Assembly (NCBI RefSeq): GCF_003574445.1
Contig: NZ_KZ984575.1
Location: 1 to 61,664 of the forward strand
Direction: 5' to 3'
DNA length: 61,664 bases
Source: Streptomyces sp. YIM 130001
GTDB taxonomy: Bacteria > Actinomycetota > Actinomycetes > Streptomycetales > Streptomycetaceae
The notes under the pieces are model-generated. The model did not search any database. It saw only the letters and a program-made list of their open reading frames with translations, and was not told the DNA's origin. Shown here piece after piece: positions 16,695 through 24,467 of this stretch. Each line of letters begins with the position of its first letter. Position 1 is the first letter of the stretch. The position numbers and the translations under genes were made by a program.

Positions 16695-16723
16695 GCACCT
16701 GCATGGGCATGCCATGCAGGTGC
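16695..16723. promoter_or_regulatory. Perfect 12-bp inverted repeat between divergent genes
   Basis: GCACCTGCATGG and CCATGCAGGTGC flank a 5-base loop. The repeat is 18 bases upstream of the membrane-protein start and 112 bases upstream of the divergent DUF1838 start. The symmetry and position fit a repressor operator or a 5'-UTR hairpin; no matching regulator lies next to it. Confidence 0.55.
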
Positions 16724-16834
16724 AGGACATCATCCCGGCCTCCGCTCCCGGTGCGCTTCCTGCAACGGCGTTCCCCACCCGGTGCCTTGGTGTTTCCCGC
16801 CCGGCTCCGACCGTGGTCGAGCAGACTGCTCCGT

Positions 16835-17593
16835 ATGACGACTCCCGTGACCACGCCCCCGGAACCGCTCCGCTCCCTCGCCCGCACCCGGGCCTCGCTC
16901 GACGGCGAGGAGGTCACGTACTGGTGGTCCGGAGACGTGTACTCCTGGGGTCCCGACGAACCGTACGAGCGCATCTTCGGCTTCGAAGGGATCAACGTCG
17001 CCCGGCTCGTCCAGGACGCCGACGCCGGACCGGACGCGTATCAACTGCTCACCCGTGAGGCCGCCTTCTACCTCGACCCGGCCACCCGCGAGATCCTGGA
17101 GACCTGGCAGGACCTGCCGGTGGTGCACGTCTGGAACGACCCGGCGAACCAGAAGTGGCGTCCCTTCCCCGTACCGACGACCGAACTCGGCGACCAGGTC
17201 TGCTTCAGCCTGGAGATCCCGCTCTCCTACCCGTCGCCGCTGCCGGTGGCCGAGTATCCGGAGCACTCGGCCGGGGACACGTACAAGGCCCTGGAGCTCT
17301 TCCAGTTCTTCGCACACCGCGCGGATCTGGCGGGGCCGGAGGCCGGCGTGCCGGCGACCATGTCGTGGACGCGGATGTCCCCGTGGCTCCCGTGGATGGC
17401 GCGCGGCCGGCAGCCCGGTGGTCTCACCTATCACTGCCGGGGCCGCAAACTCGGCAGCTACGCGGAGGTGCCGGAGCGCACCCGCGCCTACATCGCCGAG
17501 CACCGTCCGGAGTTCGCGCACGCCCCGGAGCAGTGGAGCGCGCCGAACGAGACCAGTTGGACGTACTTCCGCAAGCTCCACCCGCCGAAGTAG
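16835..17593 (+). CDS. DUF1838 family protein
   Basis: The 252-residue product resembles DUF1838: EEVTYWWSGDVYSWGPDEPY, ERIFGFEGINVARLV, TREAAFYLDPATREILETWQ, and the long aromatic block MSWTRMSPWLPWMARGRQPG. The family is found in actinobacteria, proteobacteria and some fungi; no reaction is known. No signal peptide or membrane segment is visible, so it is probably cytosolic. The ATG of MTTPVTTPPEPL is the natural start; the frame is open far upstream into non-conserved sequence. Next on the strand, 52 bases on, is a 116-residue protein of unknown role. Confidence 0.75.
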   Translation: MTTPVTTPPEPLRSLARTRASLDGEEVTYWWSGDVYSWGPDEPYERIFGFEGINVARLVQDADAGPDAYQLLTREAAFYLDPATREILETWQDLPVVHVWNDPANQKWRPFPVPTTELGDQVCFSLEIPLSYPSPLPVAEYPEHSAGDTYKALELFQFFAHRADLAGPEAGVPATMSWTRMSPWLPWMARGRQPGGLTYHCRGRKLGSYAEVPERTRAYIAEHRPEFAHAPEQWSAPNETSWTYFRKLHPPK

Positions 17594-17645
17594 CCGACCG
17601 GGCCGGGGGGTTCGCGAGGACGGGGTGGCCCGATAGGTTGCCCGC

Positions 17646-17996
17646 ATGCCTTCTGTGCTTGTCGTCGGCTACGACCCGCATGCGATCCCCGGCATGGACG
17701 CTGAGGCTCTCGACGCCGCTTTCGAGGCGGAGTTGGCCCGATTCGGCGACCACGGCATCGACGTGGGCTCGGCGCTCGTGGTGTTCGACGGGACGGCCGA
17801 ACCCACCCTCGTCGCGGCGCTGGACCGGCGTCCGTGGGACGTGGTCGTCATCGGCGGCGGGATCCGCAAGACCGAACAACTCCACCCGCTCTTCGAGCAG
17901 ATCGTGAACCTGATCCGCCGCCACGCACCCCAGGCGGCGATCGCGTTCAACACCAGCATCAAAGACAGCGTCGAGGCCGCGCAGCGTTGGCTCTGA
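17646..17996 (+). CDS. Conserved hypothetical protein, 116 aa
   Basis: The small product has a Rossmann-like rhythm: PSVLVVGYDPHAIPGMD (strand, loop), LVVFDGTAEPTLVAAL, WDVVVIGGGIRKTEQLH (strand ending in GGG) and AAIAFNTSIKDSVEAAQRWL. The pattern resembles a flavodoxin/receiver-like alpha/beta fold, but no catalytic residues are recognised. The ATG is the first in frame. Homologues of this length and layout are, as I recall, common unnamed proteins in actinobacteria. Confidence 0.7.
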   Translation: MPSVLVVGYDPHAIPGMDAEALDAAFEAELARFGDHGIDVGSALVVFDGTAEPTLVAALDRRPWDVVVIGGGIRKTEQLHPLFEQIVNLIRRHAPQAAIAFNTSIKDSVEAAQRWL

Positions 17997-18063
17997 GCGC
18001 AGACCGCCATCGGGCAAGTCCCGCTGTCCGTACGGCAGTCGCTCTCGACGTGGCCGCTCCGGG

Positions 18064-18672
18064 CTAGGGCTTGGCCGCGTCGCCGAAGAGTTCCTCGCGG
18101 CGGATGCGCCAGCGGGCCAGGAGGCCGCCCATCTCGGCCTCGATGAACTCGAAGAACGCCAGCGTCTCGGCCAGGCGGCTGCCGGCGGGGGTCGTGCCGC
18201 CGAGGCTGTGGACGCCCTCGCGCAGGGCCGCCTCCCAGTTCTTCAGGACGGTGTCGCGATTGGCGAGCGCCTCGTACCACTGGTCGCTGTGCACGCGGTA
18301 GCGGTCGCGGCGGGAGCCGGGCTCGCGCTCGCGGGAGACCATGTGCTGCTGGGAGAGGTAGCGCACGGCGCCGGACACGGCGGCGGGGCTGATCTTGAGC
18401 TGCTCGCCGAGCTCGGCCGAGGTCAGGCTGCCGGAGTCGGAGGCGAGCAGGGCGGCGAAGATGCGGGACGCCATGCGTGGCAGACCGGCCTCGACGAGGC
18501 GTGCGGCGAACCGCTCGACGAACTGCGCGACCGCCTCGGCGTCCCGGCCCGAAGCCGCTGACAGCGGCGCCCCCGCTTTGTCGTGCGCGGCCACCCCTCG
18601 GGCGTGCTGCTGATCGGACTCCGCCGTGCGGGTGCCGTCCTCGGCCATTCCCGGATCATCTCCCCTGTTCAT
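18064..18672 (-). CDS. GbsR/MarR family transcriptional regulator
   Basis: The 202-residue product has a winged HTH of the MarR/GbsR group from about residue 50: FVERFAARLVEAGLPRMASR, IFAALLASDSGSLTSAELGE, LKISPAAVSGAVRYLSQQHM, and the wing VSREREPGSRRDRYRVHSD. The C-terminal helices (LAETLAFFEFIEAEMGGLLA) would form the dimer. An Ala- and Gln-rich 40-residue N-terminus precedes it; an internal ATG (MAEDGTR) is an alternative start. It is divergent from an ABC exporter with a 70-base AT-rich spacer. Such regulators typically repress the neighbouring drug exporter, and that is the likely role. Confidence 0.85.
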   Translation of the reverse strand: MNRGDDPGMAEDGTRTAESDQQHARGVAAHDKAGAPLSAASGRDAEAVAQFVERFAARLVEAGLPRMASRIFAALLASDSGSLTSAELGEQLKISPAAVSGAVRYLSQQHMVSREREPGSRRDRYRVHSDQWYEALANRDTVLKNWEAALREGVHSLGGTTPAGSRLAETLAFFEFIEAEMGGLLARWRIRREELFGDAAKP

Positions 18673-18742
18673 CGCTATCGCGGTCGAGTTTATACGCTTC
18701 CTTAACTTCACAAGTTTGTGAATACAGCGTACTTTCAAAAAC

Positions 18743-20088
18743 ATGACCAAGGCCATCACCGTCGCCGGACTGCACAAGTCGTTCGGCCGCACCCACGCAC
18801 TGGACGGTCTCGACCTCGACGTCGAGACCGGCGAGGTCCACGGCTTCCTCGGCCCGAACGGGGCGGGCAAGTCCACCACCATCCGCGTACTGCTCGGCCT
18901 GCTCCGCGCGGACTCCGGCGCGGCCCAGCTGCTCGGCAAGGACCCCTGGCACCAGGCGGTCGAGCTCCACCGCCGCCTCGCCTACGTACCCGGCGACGTC
19001 GAGCTGTGGCCGAGCCTCACCGGCGGCGAGGCGATCGACCTCCTGTCCCGGCTGCGCGGCGGCGTCGACACCCGGCGCCGCGACGCACTCGTCGAGCGCT
19101 TCGACCTGACCCGACGAAGAAGGGCCGCGCCTACTCCAAGGGCAACCGGCAGAAGGTGGCGATCGTCGCCGCCCTCGCCTCCGACGCCGAACTGCTGCTC
19201 CTGGACGAGCCCACGGCCGGCCTCGACCCGCTGATGGAGGTCGTCTTCCAGGACGTGATCCTGGAGGCCAAGCGGGCAGGCCGGACCGTGCTGCTCTCCA
19301 GCCACATCCTGGCCCAGGTGGAGAAGCTCTGTGACCGCGTCAGCATCGTCCGGCTCGGCCGCACCGTGCAGTCGGGCACGCTGAGCGAGATGCGGCACCT
19401 GACCCGTACCACCGTCGAGGCCGAGACCGAACGGCCCGCGGACGAACTCGGCGCGCTGCCCGGCGTGCATCACCTGCAGATGGAGAACGGACGGGTCCGC
19501 TTCGCCGTCGACGGCGCTCACCTGGATGCGGCCGTCCGCGCCTTGTCCGGCTTCGGCATCCGGAGCCTGGTCAGCCACCCACCGACCCTCGAAGAACTGA
19601 TGCTCCGCCACTACGGCGACGAACTCTCCGCGAACGGCCACAAGAGCAGCGACGGCGGCGACGGCGGCGACAGCGACAGCGCGGCTGGAGACGGGCGCGG
19701 GGGCAGGAGCGGCGAGCCGTCCGGGGCAGGCGTGCCCACTGCGGGCGGCGGCAAGAGCGCCGAGAGCAGCGGGGACGACGGCACGGACGGCACGGACGGC
19801 ACGGACGGCACGGACGGCACGGACGGCACGGACGGCACGGACGGCACGGACGGCACGGACGGCACGGACGGCACGGACGGCACGGACGGCACGGACGGCA
19901 CGGACGGCACGGACGGCACGGACGGCACGGACGGCACGGACGGCACGGACGGCACGGAGGGCACGGACGGCACGGAGGGTGCTCCGGCAGGCGAACTCCC
20001 CAGCCGTGCCACCGGCCTGGCCGCCGACCGGCCCTCCACCCGGCCTTCCGCCCAACCCTCCGACTCCTCCCCCGAGGCCGCCCGATGA
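18743..20088 (+). pseudogene. ABC transporter ATP-binding protein gene, frameshifted near 19107
   Basis: The first half reads MTKAITVAGLHKSFGRTHAL and carries Walker A (FLGPNGAGKSTTIRVLLGLL). It runs on as VERFDL, then leaves the homologous frame near 19107 (ttcgacctgaccc). The rest lies in the +1-different frame: YSKGNRQKVAIVAALA (signature region), LLLLDEPTAGLDPL (Walker B) and VLLSSHILAQVEKLC (H loop). Restoring one base after ttcgacct rejoins FDL to DPTKKG and gives a normal drug-exporter ATPase. The C-terminal end is a Gly/Asp/Ser-rich tail with 22 DGT units. The stop overlaps the permease start, as expected of a once-intact operon. A sequencing error or true mutation cannot be told apart here. 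Confidence 0.85.
19777..19980 (+). repeat. Nine-base minisatellite GACGGCACG, 22 units, coding (DGT)n
   Basis: Twenty-two units of GACGGCACG run head to tail (19777-19974), followed by a partial unit. The units are nearly identical; two near the 3' end have GAG for GAC. The unit length keeps the ATPase reading frame, giving an Asp-Gly-Thr tail of about 66 residues. Repeats of this kind change length by slippage; a long acidic tail on an ABC ATPase is unusual. Confidence 0.95.
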
Positions 20089-21755
20089 GTGCCGCTACCG
20101 CCCCCACCACGCGCACGTCCGCACCCGCCGGGCAGGGGCCCGTGCCCGGCGGGAACGCCCTGGCCGGGACGCGCACCCTGATCCGCTTCAACCTGCGCCG
20201 CGACCGGGTGCGACTGCCCGCCTGGATCCTGGCCCTGTTCCTCGGCACCCTCGCCGCGACGAGCGAGTACACCACCCTCTACGCCGAACCCGAGGACCGC
20301 GCCTCCGTCGTCTCCACCCTCGACAGCCCGGCCGGACTCGCCATGACCGGCCCGCGTCACTATCTCGACGACTACAACTTCGGCGCCATGCTCAGCCACC
20401 AGACGCTCGGCTTCATGGCCGTCCTGGTCGGCCTGATGAGCGTGCTGGTCGTCACCCGGCACACCCGCGGCGAGGAGGAGACCGACCGCGCCGAACTCGT
20501 CCGCTCCACCGTCGTCGGACGGCACGCCCATCTCGCCGCCGCCCTGATCGTGGCGGTCCTCGCCAACCTCGTCCTCGGCGCACTGCTCGCCGCCGGGCTG
20601 CCCTCCCTCGGCCTCGACTCCATCGACGCCGGCGGCTCGCTGCTCTTCGGCTGCGCCTACGCCGCCATCGGCATCACCTTCGCCGCCGTCGCCGCCGTGA
20701 CCGCGCAGATCACCGCCCAGACCCGCGGCGCCTCCGGCATGGCCCTCGCCGTCATCGGCGTCACCTACGTACTGCGGGCCGCCGGGGACGCGGGCGGCAA
20801 CGGCGCCCTGTCCTGGCTCTCCCCCATCGGCTGGATCCAGCGCACCTACCCCTACGTGGACAACACCTGGTGGCCGCTCGCCCTCTGCCTCCTGATCTCG
20901 GTGCTCGCCGGCGCGGCCGGATTCGTACTCTCCACGCGGCGCGACGTCGGCGCGGGACTCAAGGCATCGAAGCTCGGCTCCCCGACCGCCTCGGACGCGC
21001 TGACCCGGCCGTTCGGCTTCGCGCTCCGACTGCACCTCGGCATGCTCACCGGCTTCGGCGCCGGACTGTTCCTGATGGGCGCGATGTACGGGTCGATCCT
21101 GGGCGACGCCGAGGACATGCTGAAGAACGTCGACCAGATCCAGGACGCCCTGGACAAGATCGGCGGCACCAGCGTCGCCGAGTCGTTCGCCTCGATGGTG
21201 ATGGTGGTGATCTCGGTGGTCGCCGCGGTGTACGTGGTGATGGCCGCGCTGCGGCCACGCACCGAGGAGACCGCCGGCCGCGCCGAACCTCTGCTCGCCA
21301 CCGGCCTGTCCCGCACCCGCTGGGTCGGCAGCCATCTCGCCGTCACCCTCCTCGGCGGCACGGCGCTGCTCGCACTCTCCGGACTCGGCTTCGGTCTCGC
21401 GGGTGCGGCAGCCGCCTCCGACGCGACCCTGATCCCCAAGCTCGTCGGCGCCGCGCTGGCGTACGCACCCGCCCTGTGGGTGACCGCCGGTGTCGCGGTC
21501 GTCCTCTTCGGCTGGCTGCCGCGGGCGAGCGCGGCCGCCTGGGCGGTACCGGTGTACGCCTTCGTCGTCGGATATCTCGGTGAACTCCTCCAGTTCCCCT
21601 CGTGGATGAGCAACATCTCGCCGTTCGGCCACGTCCCCCAGTTGCCCGCCGCGGACATGGACTGGACCCCGCTCCTGCTCCTCACTCTCATCGCCGCCGC
21701 ACTCATCCAGCTCGGCCTGACCGGCTTCCGCCGACGGGACCTCGAGACCAAGTAG
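20085..21755 (+). CDS. ABC transporter permease, polyketide/drug exporter type
   Basis: The 556-residue product has about twelve membrane helices, for example LPAWILALFLGTLAATSEY, TLGFMAVLVGLMSVLVVTRH, LAAALIVAVLANLVLGALL and LALCLLISVLAGAAGFVLST, then a second set after residue 300. It contains VTRHTRGEEETDRAELVRST, a conserved cytosolic segment of exporters of this group (TetB/StrW-like permeases). The GNALAGTRTLIRFNLRRDRV lead-in is typical. Translation starts within the ATPase stop (ATGA). If the ATPase gene is truly broken, this exporter would need another ATPase to function. Control by the divergent MarR-type gene is likely. Confidence 0.88.
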   Translation: MSAATAPTTRTSAPAGQGPVPGGNALAGTRTLIRFNLRRDRVRLPAWILALFLGTLAATSEYTTLYAEPEDRASVVSTLDSPAGLAMTGPRHYLDDYNFGAMLSHQTLGFMAVLVGLMSVLVVTRHTRGEEETDRAELVRSTVVGRHAHLAAALIVAVLANLVLGALLAAGLPSLGLDSIDAGGSLLFGCAYAAIGITFAAVAAVTAQITAQTRGASGMALAVIGVTYVLRAAGDAGGNGALSWLSPIGWIQRTYPYVDNTWWPLALCLLISVLAGAAGFVLSTRRDVGAGLKASKLGSPTASDALTRPFGFALRLHLGMLTGFGAGLFLMGAMYGSILGDAEDMLKNVDQIQDALDKIGGTSVAESFASMVMVVISVVAAVYVVMAALRPRTEETAGRAEPLLATGLSRTRWVGSHLAVTLLGGTALLALSGLGFGLAGAAAASDATLIPKLVGAALAYAPALWVTAGVAVVLFGWLPRASAAAWAVPVYAFVVGYLGELLQFPSWMSNISPFGHVPQLPAADMDWTPLLLLTLIAAALIQLGLTGFRRRDLETK

Positions 21756-21860
21756 AGCTCTCCGCCGCCGTCCGGACGTGAAGTCCCCGGGCCGCCCTCG
21801 CGCACCGGTTCGACGTGGTGCGGGCGTCCCGGAACCTCCGAGGCCGTCACCCGCGTCCCC

Positions 21861-22292
21861 GTGGCCATGGGAATCGGCACGCGACCACCGGCGCAGGACG
21901 GCGGCATACGGCAGTCCGCCGGGCACGAGGAACGGCGCCGCGTCCGGACCACCCGCGTCACGGGCGGGCTGCTCGCGATCGTGGGCGCACTGGCCGCGCT
22001 GTACGTGTGGGTCGTGTCGCGGCGTACGGACGTCCACCTCGGGGGCGGGTTCGAGGGGGAGGGCGAGGATCTGTCCGTGCTGTGGACCGAGCTGCCGCTC
22101 GTGGTCCTCGCCGGTGCATTGGTCCCGGCCGGCGCCTGGCTCCTGGCGCGGCGGGTGCTGCCGCTGCGCGCACGCCCCGCAGCCGGCCTCCTGGTCGCGG
22201 CCGCTGTCGCCCTCGCCGGCGCTGCCCTCCTCCTGTGGGGCCTGGACGCCTGGACGTCCACCGGAGCCTCCACCCGGCCGGAAGGCCCGTAA
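21861..22292 (+). CDS. Small hypothetical membrane protein
   Basis: The 143-residue product (GTG start; an ATG two codons later is possible) has three predicted membrane helices: VTGGLLAIVGALAALYVWVV, LPLVVLAGALVPAGAWLLAR and GLLVAAAVALAGAALLLWGL. A short glycine-rich loop separates the first two. The N-terminus is basic (ERRRVRTTRV), consistent with an inside-first topology. No family is recognised. It lies 105 bases downstream of the exporter permease and might be its accessory, but spacing argues for its own transcript. No ribosome site is obvious, so the confidence is moderate. Confidence 0.55.
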   Translation: MAMGIGTRPPAQDGGIRQSAGHEERRRVRTTRVTGGLLAIVGALAALYVWVVSRRTDVHLGGGFEGEGEDLSVLWTELPLVVLAGALVPAGAWLLARRVLPLRARPAAGLLVAAAVALAGAALLLWGLDAWTSTGASTRPEGP

Positions 22293-22356
22293 CCCCGGCC
22301 CGCTCCGAGCGCCCAGGTCCACACCCGACCGTGAACTCCCCCCAGGCCCCGATGAG

Positions 22357-23628
22357 TCAGAGCTCCACGGGCAGCTCGGCGAAGCCGCGTATGACGTATC
22401 CGGGTTTGCGGGGCGGGGGGTCCGTGGCGAGGCGCAGGCCGGGCGCCTGCGCCAGCAACTCGCGGAAGACCGCTGCCAGTTCGATACGGGCCAGCGGGGC
22501 TCCCAGGCAGTAGTGGATGCCTCCGCCCAGGGACACGTGCGGGTTGACCGGGCGGGTCACGTCGAAGGTGTCCGGGGCGTCGAAGGCGTTCTCGTCGCGG
22601 TTGGCCGAGCCGAAGAGGAGGGCGACCTCCGAGCCGCGCGGGAGGACGGTGCCGGCGATCTCGATGTCCTCCAGGACCCAGCGCTCGAAGAGATGCAGCG
22701 GGGTGTCGTAGCGCATGATCTCTTCCACAGCTGTGGACAGCAGGGACGGATCGGCGCGCAGGGCGGCCAGTTGACCGGGGTGGCGGTGGAGGGCGAGCCA
22801 GCCGTTCCCCGTGGTGTTGACCGTGGCCTCGTGGCCCGCGTTGAGCAGGAGGACGCAGGTGGAGATCATCTCCTGCTCGGAGAGCCGGTCGCCCTCGTCG
22901 TGCGCGGCGATCAGCGCCGAGACGAGGTCCTCGCCCGGCTCCTTGCGGCGCTCGGCGATCAACTCCTGGAGATAAGCGGTGAATTCGAGCGAGGCACGGA
23001 CGGCTCGGGCGGCCGTGTCCTCGGACGGGTTCAGCTCGTACATCCCGCAGATGTCCGCCGACCAGGGGCGCAGTGGTGCCCGGTCGCCTTCCGGGATGCC
23101 CAGCATCTCGGCGATCACGGCGACCGGGAGCGGCTCGGCGATCCGGGCCACCAGGTCCCCGCCGCCGTCCGCCACGAGCCCCGCGACCAGCCGGGCGGCG
23201 AGCCCGTCCACGTACCCCCGCAGGCCCTCGACCGTGCGCGGGGTGAAGGCCTTGGAGACCAGGCGCCGGATCCGGGTGTGGCGGGGGGCCTCCAGGTCCA
23301 GCAGGCCGTTGTCGTTGAGGAGGTGGAAGGGCTCGTGGTCCGGCGGGGGCGGAGTGCGGCCGAACTCGTCGTGCGTATACCGGTGCAGGTAGGTGCGGCC
23401 GAGGCGGCGGTCGCGCAGGAGCGCGGTCACGTCCTCGTGCCGGGGCACCAGCCACTGGCGGGTCGGCTCGTACCGATGCAGCCTCCCGGCCGCCCGCAGC
23501 TCGGCGTACGCCGGATACGGGTCGGCGGTGAACTCCGGTGCTCCGGGCCGGAAAACGGCCTCCACGTCAAGGCCGCGCCCCCTGCCGCCCCCGGATCCCG
23601 CACTCCCGCGCTCCGCCATGTCCGTCAT
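22357..23628 (-). CDS. Cytochrome P450, bacterial class I type
   Basis: The 423-residue product is a soluble P450 that activates oxygen with electrons from ferredoxin. Motifs: LLDLEAPRHTRIRRLVSKAF (helix C), LLNAGHEATVNTTGNGWLAL (helix I with the A-G-x-E-x-T oxygen groove), VEEIMRYDTP (E-x-x-R), and VSLGGGIHYCLGAPLARIEL with the heme cysteine. The usual Phe seven residues before that Cys is Leu here. Substrate is not predictable; the form is CYP107-like. AAGGAGG lies 9 bases before the chosen ATG. No ferredoxin or ferredoxin reductase gene is adjacent, so redox partners come from elsewhere. Confidence 0.93.
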   Translation of the reverse strand: MTDMAERGSAGSGGGRGRGLDVEAVFRPGAPEFTADPYPAYAELRAAGRLHRYEPTRQWLVPRHEDVTALLRDRRLGRTYLHRYTHDEFGRTPPPPDHEPFHLLNDNGLLDLEAPRHTRIRRLVSKAFTPRTVEGLRGYVDGLAARLVAGLVADGGGDLVARIAEPLPVAVIAEMLGIPEGDRAPLRPWSADICGMYELNPSEDTAARAVRASLEFTAYLQELIAERRKEPGEDLVSALIAAHDEGDRLSEQEMISTCVLLLNAGHEATVNTTGNGWLALHRHPGQLAALRADPSLLSTAVEEIMRYDTPLHLFERWVLEDIEIAGTVLPRGSEVALLFGSANRDENAFDAPDTFDVTRPVNPHVSLGGGIHYCLGAPLARIELAAVFRELLAQAPGLRLATDPPPRKPGYVIRGFAELPVEL

Positions 23629-23804
23629 GGTGCCGCCCTCCTTCGCCGACGGACACCAGCTTGTCCGCAGCTCGCACACGGAAGCGATAGTTCCGCGATC
23701 ACGCCACCCCAAAGAGTGACGGAGAGTGATATTCCGGCACTGTGGGGCGGCCCACACCAACCCGGAGTGACCGACCGCGCGTGCCGCCCCCGTCCCGACC
23801 GCCG

Positions 23805-24467
23805 TCAGCCCGGAGTGACCAACCGCGCCTCGTACGCGAACACAGCGGCCTGAGTCCGGTCCCGCAGCCCCAACTTGACCAGGACCCGCGACACATGGGT
23901 CTTGACCGTGGACTCGGCCACGACCAGGTGCTCGGCGATCTCCCCGTTCGAAAGCCCCTGCGCGACCAGCACGAGCACCTCGGTCTCGCGCTCCGTGAGA
24001 TCCCCGACCCGAGCCTGCACCGGCGCCTTCACGCCCGTCGCCGCCAGCTTCGAGAACTCGGCGATCAGCCGCTTGGTGACCGTCGGCGCGAGCAGCGCCT
24101 CGCCGTCGGCGACGAGCCGTACGCCGTCCGCGAGCTGCCGCGCCGACGCGTCCTTGAGCAGGAAACCGGAAGCCCCCGCGCGCAACGCCTCGTACACGTA
24201 CTCGTCCAGGTCGAAGGTGGTCAGGACGAGCACCTTGGTCCCGGCGTCGGAGGCGACGATGGCGCGGGTCGCCTCGATGCCGTTCATCTCCGGCATCCGG
24301 ATGTCCATCAGGACCACGTCCGGGCGGAGTTCGGCGACCCGGTCGACCGCCTCACGGCCGTTGACCGCCTCGCCGGCCACCTCGATGTCCGGCATCGCGT
24401 TCAGCAGGACGGAGAAGCCCTCACGGACCATGCTCTGGTCGTCCGCGACCAACACCCGGATCGTCAT
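23805..24467 (-). CDS. NarL/FixJ family response regulator
   Basis: The 220-residue product has a receiver domain (MTIRVLVADDQSMVREGFSV, phospho-Asp in DVVLMDIRMPEMNGIEAT, Thr in VLVLTTFDLDEY, Lys in GFLLKDASARQL) and a LuxR HTH from about residue 155 (LTERETEVLVLVAQGLSNGE, ESTVKTHVSRVLVKLGLRDR). The length is typical. The start overlaps the kinase stop (ATGA), so kinase and regulator are made together. Targets are unknown; autoregulation is common in this group. Confidence 0.93.
   Translation of the reverse strand: MTIRVLVADDQSMVREGFSVLLNAMPDIEVAGEAVNGREAVDRVAELRPDVVLMDIRMPEMNGIEATRAIVASDAGTKVLVLTTFDLDEYVYEALRAGASGFLLKDASARQLADGVRLVADGEALLAPTVTKRLIAEFSKLAATGVKAPVQARVGDLTERETEVLVLVAQGLSNGEIAEHLVVAESTVKTHVSRVLVKLGLRDRTQAAVFAYEARLVTPG

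Noticed and set aside
19777..19980. Short unit repeats as a CRISPR array
   Set aside because: The units are 9 bases with no spacers and code for protein in frame, and no cas genes are present.
19611..22322. Very long minus-strand open frame (about 900 codons) antisense to the ABC exporter genes
   Set aside because: It is the mirror of the GC-rich sense genes and of the 9-base repeat (reading as VPS units). It has no domain, and the sense strand has clear ATPase and permease motifs.
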